Shown here: positions 9,214-17,608 of the stretch, piece by piece | How the letters are laid out: every line of letters starts with the position of its first letter | Numbering within the stretch: the stretch's first letter is position 1 | Source of the DNA: Alteribacter populi | GTDB lineage: Bacteria; Bacillota; Bacilli; Bacillales; Salisediminibacteriaceae | Assembly (NCBI RefSeq): GCF_002352765.1 | Contig: NZ_KZ293963.1 | Coordinates: 2,812,368 to 2,876,367, forward strand | Length of the DNA stretch: 64,000 bases | Reading direction: 5' to 3' | Notes under the pieces: model-generated | What the model saw: only the letters and a program-made list of their open reading frames with translations | What the model was told of the DNA's origin: nothing | Databases searched by the model: none | Translations under genes and position numbers: made by a program

Positions 9214-9961
9214 AAGTAAACCCCTCCTCCTCTTCTGAATTGTACAGAGCAACGATTTCCCCATTTTCCGCTCTCTTGCATAGTTCTTTATATTCTTCTT
9301 CGATAATTGGTTTAAAGCGGAGCCGATCACCTGCGCGAATAAGAAACGGGTCTTCTTTTCTTGAATCAAACAGCCTGACTGGAGTGTGACCAATAAGTTG
9401 CCAACCTCCGGGGGATTTTAATGGATATATTCCCGTCTGTTCACCCGCAATTCCTACAGATCCTGCTGGAACTCCTTGTCTCGGCTTGTCCAGACGCGGG
9501 GTATGAAGTTTGTTTGAAAGGCCGCCCAAATAAGGAAAACCTGGAGCAAAACCTAGCATGTACACAAGGTAACTCCTTTGCGAATGTATCCTGATTACCT
9601 CTTCCTGACTTATGGAATGGTAAGCAGCAAGTGATTGCAAATCCGGTCCTCTCTCTCCACCATAGAACGTTGGAATGGTAACTACTCGCTCAGGTGGCAG
9701 TTCAATATCAGAAACACGTAAGGAAAGCTCATCTATTAAGTCGAGCATGTTTTCATAACCCATCATATGAGGCCGGTAATAAATCGTCAGGGAAGTATAA
9801 GCAGGAACCCACTCAACAATTCCCGGGTGCCCCTCCTCCTCCAATACCTTGCAAAATGCTCGTAACACACGATTCGTCTCTTCAGACACCTTCTCCCGAA
9901 AGCCAACTCGAACCGCCTTTTCTCCCAAAGGCTGTACCTTGTCAAATCTAGTCACCACCAT
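9188..9961 (-). CDS. pxpB: 5-oxoprolinase subunit PxpB (KipI family)
   Basis: A ~257-residue carboxyltransferase domain subunit 1 protein. YMLGFAPGFPYLGGLSNKLHTPR and PAGSVGIAGEQTGIYPLKSPGGWQLIG split across the fold are the family's most conserved regions. It pairs with PxpC as the ATP-using half of 5-oxoprolinase. The start is uncertain: the ATG at 9961 follows GGAAGGGGTG closely, and GTG codons at 9958 and 9955 have better spacing; a GTG at 9985 is also in frame. First gene of the pxpBAC unit. The known KipI alternative role (inhibitor of KinA) cannot be judged here. Confidence 0.88.
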   Translation of the reverse strand: MVVTRFDKVQPLGEKAVRVGFREKVSEETNRVLRAFCKVLEEEGHPGIVEWVPAYTSLTIYYRPHMMGYENMLDLIDELSLRVSDIELPPERVVTIPTFYGGERGPDLQSLAAYHSISQEEVIRIHSQRSYLVYMLGFAPGFPYLGGLSNKLHTPRLDKPRQGVPAGSVGIAGEQTGIYPLKSPGGWQLIGHTPVRLFDSRKEDPFLIRAGDRLRFKPIIEEEYKELCKRAENGEIVALYNSEEEEGFTYETPDRLK

Positions 9962-10040
9962 CACCCCTTCCAAGAAAATAAGCACCTCCCCTTATCTTAT
10001 CAAATCCCACGTTCATGCACTCGTTCAAGCGACTTCGTTC

Positions 10041-10078
10041 AGGGGACTGTCCCCGCACAATTTTGTGTAAAATTGTGG
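10041..10078. repeat. REP-like palindromic repeat, copy 1
   Basis: Two adjacent palindromes, GGGGACTGTCCCC and a longer ACAATTTT...AAAATTGT element. The same 36-nt unit recurs at 19581-19616 with one or two changes, in each case between genes. Confidence 0.7.
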
Positions 10079-10104
10079 GATGAGTCAGGATTTTGCGCTT
10101 AAAG

Positions 10105-10153
10105 AAAAGTGTGTCTCAAAAGATTCAACATGAACCTTTTGAGACACACTTTT
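10105..10153 (-). terminator. Terminator of mscL
   Basis: Perfect 18-bp stem (AAAAGTGTGTCTCAAAAG and its complement) with a 13-nt loop immediately after the mscL stop codon, with T-rich sequence on both sides. Confidence 0.92.
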
Positions 10154-10165
10154 CCTTTCAGCTTA

Positions 10166-10657
10166 TTAACGTATATTCACTCTGTATCTTACTTCCTCTC
10201 TACTGGGAGCTTGGGTTTCTTTCCTTTCCAATATGGTTGTACATTTCGGGCATTTCAGCGCTCGCAGTGGAATGTCCGAAAAACAGTATGGGCACGTTTT
10301 CGAACGTGTCGCTTCTACCGGCAAACGGCGGATCCGATTCATTTGCAAGATAAGAAAGTATGCGGCAAAAGCGATAATGATAAAATGAAGAACCGATTCA
10401 ATAAAAACACCGTAGTTAATTGTCGCTGCACCGGATTCCTGGGCCTCTGTTAAAGAACGATAATGCCCGCCAGAAAGGTTTACATACAGATTAGAAAAAT
10501 CGACACTTCCAAGTAAAAGTCCAACAGGAGGCATAATAATATCCGAAACAAATGAACTGACGACCTTTCCAAAAGCAGCACCAATAATAATACCTATCCC
10601 CATATCAATGACAGTGCCACGCATTGCAAATTCTTTTAGTCCTTTAAAAAACGCCAT
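10166..10657 (-). CDS. mscL: Large-conductance mechanosensitive channel MscL with C-terminal zinc ribbon
   Basis: Residues 1-110 are a standard MscL: FKGLKEFAMRGTVIDMGIG, first helix with FGKVVSSFVSDIIMPP, and second helix (VLHFIIIAFAAYFLILQMNR). It opens under membrane tension to release solutes on osmotic downshock. At 163 residues it is longer than the usual 120-150; the extra tail carries two CPxC knuckles (Cys122/Cys125 and Cys136/Cys139), a zinc-ribbon-like module in the cytoplasm where MscL normally has a helical bundle. AAAGAGG precedes the ATG. Monocistronic with a strong terminator. Confidence 0.93.
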   Translation of the reverse strand: MAFFKGLKEFAMRGTVIDMGIGIIIGAAFGKVVSSFVSDIIMPPVGLLLGSVDFSNLYVNLSGGHYRSLTEAQESGAATINYGVFIESVLHFIIIAFAAYFLILQMNRIRRLPVEATRSKTCPYCFSDIPLRALKCPKCTTILERKETQAPSREEVRYRVNIR

Positions 10658-10865
10658 AGTTTATGACCTCTTTCTAGTCAATCTCGTACTATCAAAGGTA
10701 TGTCCTATTGCGTTTAATATGTGTGAAAATGATCCCACTAACTCAATTCTTTACCCAGTGTGCAGTACACATTTTCCGAAAAGTCTAACTTCAATTAAAA
10801 TACATGTTTTAAGTCTAGTAGGACAAGTTAACTGTATTATATAAGAATGTTAGGAGGCTCTCTAA

Positions 10866-12401
10866 ATGGAAATAAATATGCCGCAGTTTCCAGAACCATA
10901 TTGGCGTGCAGACAGTCAAAATTCAGAATTCCCTTCCCTATCAGAAGATACAAAGTGTGATGTCGCGATTGTCGGTGGTGGTATCGCAGGTATTACTACA
11001 GCCTATTTATTGCAAAAGGAAGGTAAAGACGTCGTATTAATAGATGCAACCACATTAATGAATGGTACTACTGGACATACAACAGCAAAAATTACCTCGC
11101 AGCACGGGCTGATTTACGATGAATTTATCCAACATTTTGGCAAGGAAAAAGCGCGCCATTATTATGATGCAAATGAGGAAGGACTCGCATTCATCCGTGA
11201 TCTTGTCTCTAAAAATCAAATCGATTGTGATTTTAGCCAACAGGATGCTTATGTTTATACAAACGATGATACTTACATTGAAAAATTGAAAAAAGAAGAC
11301 CAGGCCTACGAGCAGCTTGGAATAGAAGGTGGACTCGTCGATGAAACCTCTCTCCCATTCTCTGTTAAACGAGCAATCACCATTCGTAACCAAGCCCAAT
11401 TTCACCCAGTGAAGTACCTGCGTTTTCTTATCGATGAATTTATAAAACAAGGTGGGAAGATTCACGAAAATACCACGGCAAGTGATGTAGCAACTGGAGA
11501 TAATCCAAAAGTAATTACACGAGAAGGACATAAAATTACGTGCAGCTACCTCGTATGTGCGACTCATTTCCCTTTCTATGATAAAAGAGGGTTTTACTTT
11601 GCCCGTATGTATGGAGAACGATCCTATGCACTAGGGGTTAAGACGAAAAAGCCAATAACGGACGGTATGTATATTAGCGCTGAGGACCCGAAACGCTCAA
11701 TTCGCTTTACTCCACTAGGGAACGAAAACCTGATGATCATTGGCGGCGAAAAACACAAAACCGGGCAAGGAATCAATACATCCAAGCACTATGAAGCTTT
11801 AGCAAAATTCAGTCATGAACTCTTTCCCGACGCAGAGATTGCTTACCGGTGGGCAACGCATGACCTCATAACGTTGGATAAACTACCATATGTCGGTCAC
11901 TTAACCGAGAATCAAGAGAATATTTTTATCGCCACTGGTTTTCGCAAGTGGGGAATGACGAACAGCACAAATGCAGCAAAAATGATCCGAGATGCCATTT
12001 TAGAAAAAGAAAATCCGTATCGTGAATTATTCACGCCGCACCGTTTTTACGCCGATCCAAGCCTAAAAAAGCTCGTACAAGAAAATGCAGATGTTGCCAA
12101 GCACCTTATCAAAGGGAAAATCGAATTGGTTCGTCGTAAACCAGAAGACTTAAAAGTAGATGAAGGCAGTGTGGTCACCGTGAATGGAAAGCGAGCGGGT
12201 GGCTACAGAGATCAGGATGGCCAGCTTCATCTGGTAGATACCACTTGCAGGCACATGGGCTGTGAAGTCGAATGGAACGACGGTGAACGAACATGGGATT
12301 GCCCATGTCACGCCTCTCGTTACGATATCGATGGGAATGTTATTGAAGGCCCTACTACGAAACCACTTAAAAAGGTTGAAGGGGACAATAACGCAAAATA
12401 A
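10866..12401 (+). CDS. FAD-dependent oxidoreductase (DAO family) with C-terminal Rieske domain
   Basis: A 511-residue fusion. Residues ~28-60 form an FAD-binding Rossmann fold (AIVGGGIAGITTAYLLQKEG), followed by a DadA-like substrate domain with ATGFRKWGMTNSTNAA near residue 360. The C-terminus has a Rieske [2Fe-2S] site: CRHMGCEVEWND...CPCHASRYD. This arrangement matches the YhfW-type proteins of bacilli, whose substrate is not established; electrons would pass between flavin and the iron-sulfur centre. AGGAGG sits 8 nt before the ATG at 10866. No signal peptide is visible, so it is cytoplasmic. Single gene with a strong terminator. Confidence 0.9.
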   Translation: MEINMPQFPEPYWRADSQNSEFPSLSEDTKCDVAIVGGGIAGITTAYLLQKEGKDVVLIDATTLMNGTTGHTTAKITSQHGLIYDEFIQHFGKEKARHYYDANEEGLAFIRDLVSKNQIDCDFSQQDAYVYTNDDTYIEKLKKEDQAYEQLGIEGGLVDETSLPFSVKRAITIRNQAQFHPVKYLRFLIDEFIKQGGKIHENTTASDVATGDNPKVITREGHKITCSYLVCATHFPFYDKRGFYFARMYGERSYALGVKTKKPITDGMYISAEDPKRSIRFTPLGNENLMIIGGEKHKTGQGINTSKHYEALAKFSHELFPDAEIAYRWATHDLITLDKLPYVGHLTENQENIFIATGFRKWGMTNSTNAAKMIRDAILEKENPYRELFTPHRFYADPSLKKLVQENADVAKHLIKGKIELVRRKPEDLKVDEGSVVTVNGKRAGGYRDQDGQLHLVDTTCRHMGCEVEWNDGERTWDCPCHASRYDIDGNVIEGPTTKPLKKVEGDNNAK

Positions 12402-12409
12402 AGGTACAA

Positions 12410-12446
12410 AAAGAACAGCAATCGTTTCGATTGCTGTTCTTTAATT
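12410..12446 (+). terminator. Terminator of the Rieske-FAD gene
   Basis: Perfect 15-bp stem (AAAGAACAGCAATCG with its complement) and a 3-nt loop, starting 9 nt after the stop and ending in TTT. Confidence 0.9.
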
Positions 12447-12793
12447 AGTTAATCAAAAAGACCACCATGCCGCTTTTATTAAATGGCTGTTTTCGTAAAG
12501 TTTGTTGCTATTTGAGCGTTTTTTCAAGTCAAATGATGTTACGTAGAGGCTGCTGAATAAGTAGCATACGCCTACATGGCAAGATAATGGCCTGAAACTA
12601 GCAAGTGAACGATTCATTCGCAATAAAACGCATTAGAGACAGTAGCCTAATTGAATTGTGTTTAAAAGCGCGCTAAAAAAAGATATCCTGTGTAGTTGGC
12701 CGTAATCTGTGCAATAAAATAGCACTCTCGGTTTAGCTACACTTTTTTCAGTAAAGTGCCATGCGGTAAATGCCGAGTACTACTGCATAGCAC
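12447..12793. other. Non-coding stretch downstream of moaA
   Basis: About 350 bases between two convergent genes. I see no gene, no recognised RNA and no clear terminator for moaA; only short imperfect inverted repeats (for example GCTGCTGAATAAGTAGC near 12548). Confidence 0.4.
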
Positions 12794-13825
12794 CTACCCA
12801 CCGATATATGACATTTCAATTTTCGGTCCGTTTTGCTTCGCTTTTACAGTTTCTTCAGTACGCTCATCAGAGTAGCGATCATCACGATCTTTCCATAAGG
12901 AAATGAGGTAATCAAAAAGCTCAGCGTCTTCCATTTGAGAACGTACCACAGAGCGTAAATCTTCTCCTCGCTGGGCAAATAAACAAGTGAATAATTTTCC
13001 ATCTGCAGAAAGCCGAGCTCTCGTACAGCTCGAGCAAAAAGAATCGGATACTGAAGAAATCACACCGACTTCTCCATCTCCATCTGTGTAGCGGAAACGG
13101 TCGGCGACTTCTCCAAAGTAATTCGCATCGGCAGGTTCTAAAGAAAAAACTTCATCGATTTTCTCGACAATTTCTTTTTTTGTCACGACACTTTGAAAAT
13201 TCCAGCCGTTTGTGTTTCCAACATCCATAAATTCGATAAATCGAAGGATCACACCTGAGCCCTTGAAGTGACGTGCCATCGGAATAATTTGCGACTCATT
13301 TACTCCTTTTTTAACTACCATGTTCACTTTTATATCCAAACCTGCCTCTTGAGCACGGTCAATTCCTTTTAACACGGGTGCTGTAGGTACGTTTCGCCCA
13401 TTCATTTTTCGGAAGACCCGATCTTCAATAGCGTCTAAGCTAACGTTTATTCGATCCAAGCCGGCCTCTTTAAGTTTCTCAGCTTGCTTCACTAAAAAGA
13501 CGCCGTTAGTCGTTAAGGCAATGTCTTTGATTCCGTCTATTTTCTTCAGCTCCGCAATGAGTAGATGGAGCTCTTTGCGAAGAAGCGGCTCCCCACCAGT
13601 AATTCTGATTTTTTCCACTCCGAGTTTAGCAAATTGTCGTGCTAAGCGAGTGATTTCATCAAATGAAAGCAGCTCGTCCTGTTTGAGAAACTGAAAATCA
13701 GGGCCAAAGATTTCTGCAGGCATGCAATAAGAGCACCTGAAGTTACATTGGTCTGTCACTGAAATTCTTAAATCCTTCAACGGGCGAGACAACGAGTCAT
13801 AGACTTCTTGCGTTCGCTTCTGCAC
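12794..13825 (-). CDS. moaA: GTP 3',8-cyclase MoaA (molybdenum cofactor biosynthesis)
   Basis: A radical-SAM enzyme that makes 3',8-cyclo-GTP in the first step of molybdopterin synthesis. The N-terminal cluster CNFRCSYC binds the SAM [4Fe-4S]; ITGGEPLLRK is the next radical-SAM element; the C-terminal cluster is in SSCTRARLSADGKLFTCLF; and the essential last two glycines (SYIGG) are intact. I choose the GTG start at about 13825 because AAAGGAG lies ~7 nt upstream and the product (~343 residues) then matches the usual length; the longer in-frame start at 13876 would overlap fdhD and add a basic tail. Fits with fdhD and the molybdo-enzyme gene directly upstream on the same strand. Confidence 0.92.
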   Translation of the reverse strand: MQKRTQEVYDSLSRPLKDLRISVTDQCNFRCSYCMPAEIFGPDFQFLKQDELLSFDEITRLARQFAKLGVEKIRITGGEPLLRKELHLLIAELKKIDGIKDIALTTNGVFLVKQAEKLKEAGLDRINVSLDAIEDRVFRKMNGRNVPTAPVLKGIDRAQEAGLDIKVNMVVKKGVNESQIIPMARHFKGSGVILRFIEFMDVGNTNGWNFQSVVTKKEIVEKIDEVFSLEPADANYFGEVADRFRYTDGDGEVGVISSVSDSFCSSCTRARLSADGKLFTCLFAQRGEDLRSVVRSQMEDAELFDYLISLWKDRDDRYSDERTEETVKAKQNGPKIEMSYIGG

Positions 13826-13847
13826 GGAACCACTCCTTTCTCTTTTT

Positions 13848-14663
13848 CTAGCCTTGTGAGCTGCAATCATTGTCATTCAAGTTGATCACTCTCTCCGGAT
13901 GCGAATAGACGTTGAAACGATTGCCACGAATAAACCCAACTGCGGTAATACCTAAATCATCGGCGAGCTCAATAGCCAAGGAAGTAGGCGCAGACTTGGA
14001 TAACAAAATGCCTGCGCCGATTTTCGACACTTTAAGTAACACTTCAGATGATATTCTGCCACTAAATGCAATTACTTTATCTTTCAACGAAATTTGATGG
14101 AACATACAATGACCGTAGATTTTGTCTAAGGCATTGTGACGACCGATATCAGAACGCGATACAAGCACCTCGTTTTTAGAACATAGGGCGGTGTTATGAA
14201 GCCCTCCTGTTTTTTGAAAATCAGATGACCCATCCTGCATCGCTTTCATAAGAGCGATGCATTGATCCGGGGTAATCGTCGTTTTCGTCGTCACCGTTTT
14301 CGCAGTCTTCATGTCATTATGAAAATAAAACTGACGACTTTTCCCACAGCACGAGCCAATCACTCGCTTTGTGACGAAATTAGCAGAGGAAATTTTTTTG
14401 TTTTTTAGTATTACATAAGCGAAGCCTTTATCCTTATCGATAGATAACGAATCAATCTCATTTGGCAAACGAATCAGCCCTTCTGACGCTAGAAAGCCCA
14501 TCACTAGTTCTTCCATATGAGATGGTGTACAAACCATCGTAGCAAATTCTTCACCATTCACTTGAACGGTTAAGGCACTTTCATTTGCGACCATGTCTTC
14601 GGCTTCTATAAGCTTACCACTTTCATATTTTAAGATTGGTTGATTGTTCATTACATCGCCCAT
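13848..14663 (-). CDS. fdhD: Formate dehydrogenase accessory sulfurtransferase FdhD
   Basis: A 271-residue FdhD family protein. In the best-studied case FdhD carries sulfur from IscS to the molybdenum cofactor of formate dehydrogenase and binds the cofactor. EELVMGFLASEGLI, the cysteine pair in IGSCCGKSRQ (Cys105-Cys106), GLHNTALC and the SDIGRHNALDKIYG motif are present. The start at 14663 has GAAGGAG 8 nt upstream. It sits 32 bp behind the molybdopterin oxidoreductase gene and just before moaA, so the three probably form one transcript dedicated to maturing that enzyme. Confidence 0.93.
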   Translation of the reverse strand: MGDVMNNQPILKYESGKLIEAEDMVANESALTVQVNGEEFATMVCTPSHMEELVMGFLASEGLIRLPNEIDSLSIDKDKGFAYVILKNKKISSANFVTKRVIGSCCGKSRQFYFHNDMKTAKTVTTKTTITPDQCIALMKAMQDGSSDFQKTGGLHNTALCSKNEVLVSRSDIGRHNALDKIYGHCMFHQISLKDKVIAFSGRISSEVLLKVSKIGAGILLSKSAPTSLAIELADDLGITAVGFIRGNRFNVYSHPERVINLNDNDCSSQG

Positions 14664-14695
14664 AGATTTGGCTCCTTCTCAAACTAATTTCCACT

Positions 14696-17047
14696 TTAGC
14701 TTATTTCCGTTTCAAGCTCATCAATTCGACGCTCTACATATTTTGTGTCTTTTTGCGCGTGGAACGTTTCTGCTTTTTCCACGACAACAGCGGTATTGTA
14801 CTCCGGAATACCTGCGTATTGCTCGTAGACACCTTTCGGGATCAAGACGTTTCCTTCCGGCCAATAGACCTGGATGTTGCCACGACGTGTCTGATCAAAC
14901 TTCGCACGCCCATGGTAAACACCGAATTTGTTATAAGCAACGATCGCTTCCCCTTCGCGAATGGCTAACTCTTTTCCATCCGCTTCGTTTAAAAGGATAT
15001 CAAAACGATCAGCATTGTTGTTAGGATCAGTATCCTTATAAATCATCGAGTTGAACTGCTTACCACGACGAGTCGTCACATAGAAGTGTCCTTCTGGTTT
15101 ACGCAGCTCTGGTATTTCTATTGGAAGCAGGTTTCCTCTTCCATCTTCGGTTGGACAATTGCCACCTTCTAACAACCAGGCACCTCCCCACTGGAACACA
15201 TCACCTTTTTCTTTTAAGTGTTGAATTCCATCATAAGATGGGTGAGCTAACGCAATTTCGTCACGGATTTGCTGGGTACTTTGAAAATCGATCAACTCTG
15301 ACTTATAAGGTTTAACTCGTTTGGCAAGATCGACATAAATTTCCCATTCCGCCCGGGCTTCTTCAATACGGTGGCCTTTAATTTCAGGTGAAAAATAGAC
15401 CATTCGTTCTGTGGAAGTAGACGTTCCGCCGCCTTCCTGCTCATAACGGGTGGCCGCTGGAAGAACAATGACTTCTTCTTTAGCATCCACTAACGTTGAC
15501 GTGTTCAAAATAATATCTTGGTGAACGCGAATGTCGACGTTCTTTAAGCACTCTTCTACAAAATCAGGGTCTGGCATCGTTTCGAGGAAGTTGCCGCCTG
15601 ACGTATAGAAGACTTTTAGTTTTCGTTGGTGATCTTCAGGAAGCACCGCATTCTCTAACGAAACACCGACGATATCCCCTTGCCACTCTGGAATGTCAAA
15701 CTTCCAAAGCTTCTGTATTCGCGTACGGTTTTGCTCGTCAAAATCGCCACCAGGAAGAACGAACGGGTCCGCCCCCATTTCCCCAGACCCTTGCACGCCA
15801 GAGTGTCCTCGAATCGGCATCACACCACAATGCTCCCGACCAAGGAACCCGCGCATCATCGCGAGGTTGGCTACTTGAGAGATGTTGTCAGTTCCAAAAC
15901 GGTGCTGCGTAAGACCCATCGACCAAACGAACACACCGCTTTTCGATTTAGCTAATAGTTGAGCAAACTCTAGCATCCTCGCTTTTGTAAGACCGGATGA
16001 CTTTTCAAGTGTCTGCCAATCTTGTTTTTCCACATGAGCTTTGAGCTTTGTAAAGCCGTTAGTATGTTCATTAATAAAACTGTGATCGATTGCCGATCCA
16101 GGGTTTTCTTTTTCCATTTCAAACCAATGTTTCATGACTCCATTCATAAAGGCAATGTCGCCCCCAATGTTCACTTGGAAAACATCATCAGCCAGCTTTG
16201 TTCCAAACAATGCACTGTCTGGAATCGACGGAATCCAATATTCATCCATGGACGGCTCTCGATATGGGTTAATCATAATGATTTTCGTCCCTTTACGCTT
16301 TGCCGCATACATATATTTAGTGGATACGGGCTGGTTGTTCGAGGCTACAGATCCCCAGAAAACAAGAACGTCCGTACCGATCCAGTCCTGATAATTACAA
16401 CTTGAAGCCCCTATACCTAATGAACGTTTAAGGGCCGTTTTACTCGGTGAATGACAAATACGGGACGCATTGTCGATGTTGTTTGTTCCGATAAAGCGAG
16501 CCGCTTTTGCCGCCGCATAGTACGATTCATTCGTAATACCGCGTGCCGTTAAGAAAAAGGAAAGCTGCTTTGGATCAATACTTTTCACTTTCCCTGCTAC
16601 CCTGTCAAGTGCTTCGTCCCATGATATTCTCGTAAACTTCTTTTCACCTGGTTTGCGAGAAAGCGGGTAAGGAATTCGCCCTAATTGACGAAGCTCAGAG
16701 CTGTTCATTTTTTTCAGCTCATCGACGTCTTGAAACAGCACATCATCTTTGATCGCTGGCATTGTGTTTAACCGGAGCACGTTTAAGCGTGTCGTGCAAA
16801 GATGCGGACCGGATAACGTTTGGTCGTAAAGACCGGCAACCCCTAATGCACAGCCATCACACACACCTTGTGTTAAAATCCTCGACGCATACGGGAGATT
16901 GTCTTTGTTCTCCCAAACAACCTTCATCGTATCGCGAATATGCTTCGGTTTAACTTTACCAAGTCCAAAGGGAACCATGCTGACCCAATGTTTCGGATCT
17001 GGCGTCTTTGGAAGCTTCATTGGCCCTTGATGTTTTGTTTTCCCCAT
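14696..17047 (-). CDS. Molybdopterin oxidoreductase, FdhF/YdeP family
   Basis: A 783-residue molybdo-bis-MGD enzyme. The N-terminal region has GVCDGCALGVAGLYDQ and a later HLCTTRL, an unusual cysteine arrangement typical of the YdeP-type subgroup of formate dehydrogenase relatives. A cysteine in SRICHSPSKTA occupies the position where formate dehydrogenases carry Cys or Sec ligating molybdenum. VFWGSVASNNQPVS, IRGHSGVQGSGEMGADP and the C-terminal cofactor domain follow. The start is set at the ATG at 17047, 9 nt after AGGG; an in-frame TTG lies two codons earlier. Co-location with fdhD, moaA, an OFA-type transporter and an MpsC-like protein suggests formate or one-carbon oxidation, but the substrate of this subgroup is not proven. 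No signal peptide. Confidence 0.88.
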   Translation of the reverse strand: MGKTKHQGPMKLPKTPDPKHWVSMVPFGLGKVKPKHIRDTMKVVWENKDNLPYASRILTQGVCDGCALGVAGLYDQTLSGPHLCTTRLNVLRLNTMPAIKDDVLFQDVDELKKMNSSELRQLGRIPYPLSRKPGEKKFTRISWDEALDRVAGKVKSIDPKQLSFFLTARGITNESYYAAAKAARFIGTNNIDNASRICHSPSKTALKRSLGIGASSCNYQDWIGTDVLVFWGSVASNNQPVSTKYMYAAKRKGTKIIMINPYREPSMDEYWIPSIPDSALFGTKLADDVFQVNIGGDIAFMNGVMKHWFEMEKENPGSAIDHSFINEHTNGFTKLKAHVEKQDWQTLEKSSGLTKARMLEFAQLLAKSKSGVFVWSMGLTQHRFGTDNISQVANLAMMRGFLGREHCGVMPIRGHSGVQGSGEMGADPFVLPGGDFDEQNRTRIQKLWKFDIPEWQGDIVGVSLENAVLPEDHQRKLKVFYTSGGNFLETMPDPDFVEECLKNVDIRVHQDIILNTSTLVDAKEEVIVLPAATRYEQEGGGTSTSTERMVYFSPEIKGHRIEEARAEWEIYVDLAKRVKPYKSELIDFQSTQQIRDEIALAHPSYDGIQHLKEKGDVFQWGGAWLLEGGNCPTEDGRGNLLPIEIPELRKPEGHFYVTTRRGKQFNSMIYKDTDPNNNADRFDILLNEADGKELAIREGEAIVAYNKFGVYHGRAKFDQTRRGNIQVYWPEGNVLIPKGVYEQYAGIPEYNTAVVVEKAETFHAQKDTKYVERRIDELETEIS

Positions 17048-17099
17048 TTTCAATCACCCTTTTTAATATTTGTAGAACTTACATGGCTTCTACCTTAAA

Positions 17100-17113
17100 T
17101 GTAAGCGCATTCA
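17100..17113. promoter_or_regulatory. Catabolite-responsive element (cre)-like site
   Basis: TGTAAGCGCATTCA matches the cre consensus TGWAARCGYTWNCW at 13 of 14 positions and lies 53 bp upstream of the oxidoreductase start. CcpA binding here would repress the fdh-type operon during growth on preferred sugars. Confidence 0.55.
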
Positions 17114-17140
17114 AACGACTCGCTAGCTGAATTCATTCAG

Positions 17141-17512
17141 CTACTTTTCACGTCCAGAACCAAACTTTTCCTCTAAGTTTTCATCAAAAATAAAGACAGA
17201 CATGCCAAAGTCTTTTTCAATGTCGATATCTACAAACAAATCTACAAAATTTGCTCCTAGGTATTCCTCCATCTCAACCGGTCGATGGTTTCTATACATA
17301 TCTTTGACCATTTCTGTACGAGCCGCTCTCAGCATTTGTTTACCCTCATCTGCATTTGCAATGAATTTTTCAACAGGAGATAAATTTCCTTCCATTTCAG
17401 AAATCGCCCAATTGCGGCAAAATGTTGTTTTAATTTGGCGTGGACCTTTTCCCATATGGCGTTTTCGAAAAGATCTCACAAGATTACTAAACTCTGCTTC
17501 GTATTTATTCAT
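17141..17512 (-). CDS. DUF2294 / MpsC-like protein
   Basis: A 123-residue protein with the DUF2294 pattern: FRKRHMGKGPRQIKTTFCRN, EGNLSPVEKFIA, AARTEMVKDMY, and a C-terminal MSVFIFDENLEEKFG. In Staphylococcus aureus the related MpsC is encoded with MpsAB, a cation/bicarbonate-linked membrane-potential system, but no mpsA or mpsB is seen here. AAGGATG precedes the ATG. It lies 93 bp upstream of the formate-dehydrogenase-like gene on the same strand, an association recurrent in bacilli, so a role linked to bicarbonate/formate or to that enzyme is plausible. Function otherwise unknown. Confidence 0.75.
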   Translation of the reverse strand: MNKYEAEFSNLVRSFRKRHMGKGPRQIKTTFCRNWAISEMEGNLSPVEKFIANADEGKQMLRAARTEMVKDMYRNHRPVEMEEYLGANFVDLFVDIDIEKDFGMSVFIFDENLEEKFGSGREK

Positions 17513-17608
17513 AGCCGCATCCTTCTATCTTTTTGAAATTTTCACCTCAATACTTAAAGAGGGTGGAAGTCGCACTTTGTAATACTTTAATTATAACATC
17601 TCAAGGTG

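Noticed and set aside
14696..17047. Selenocysteine in the formate-dehydrogenase-like enzyme
   Set aside because: The active-site position is encoded as cysteine (SRICHS) and the frame has no internal TGA.
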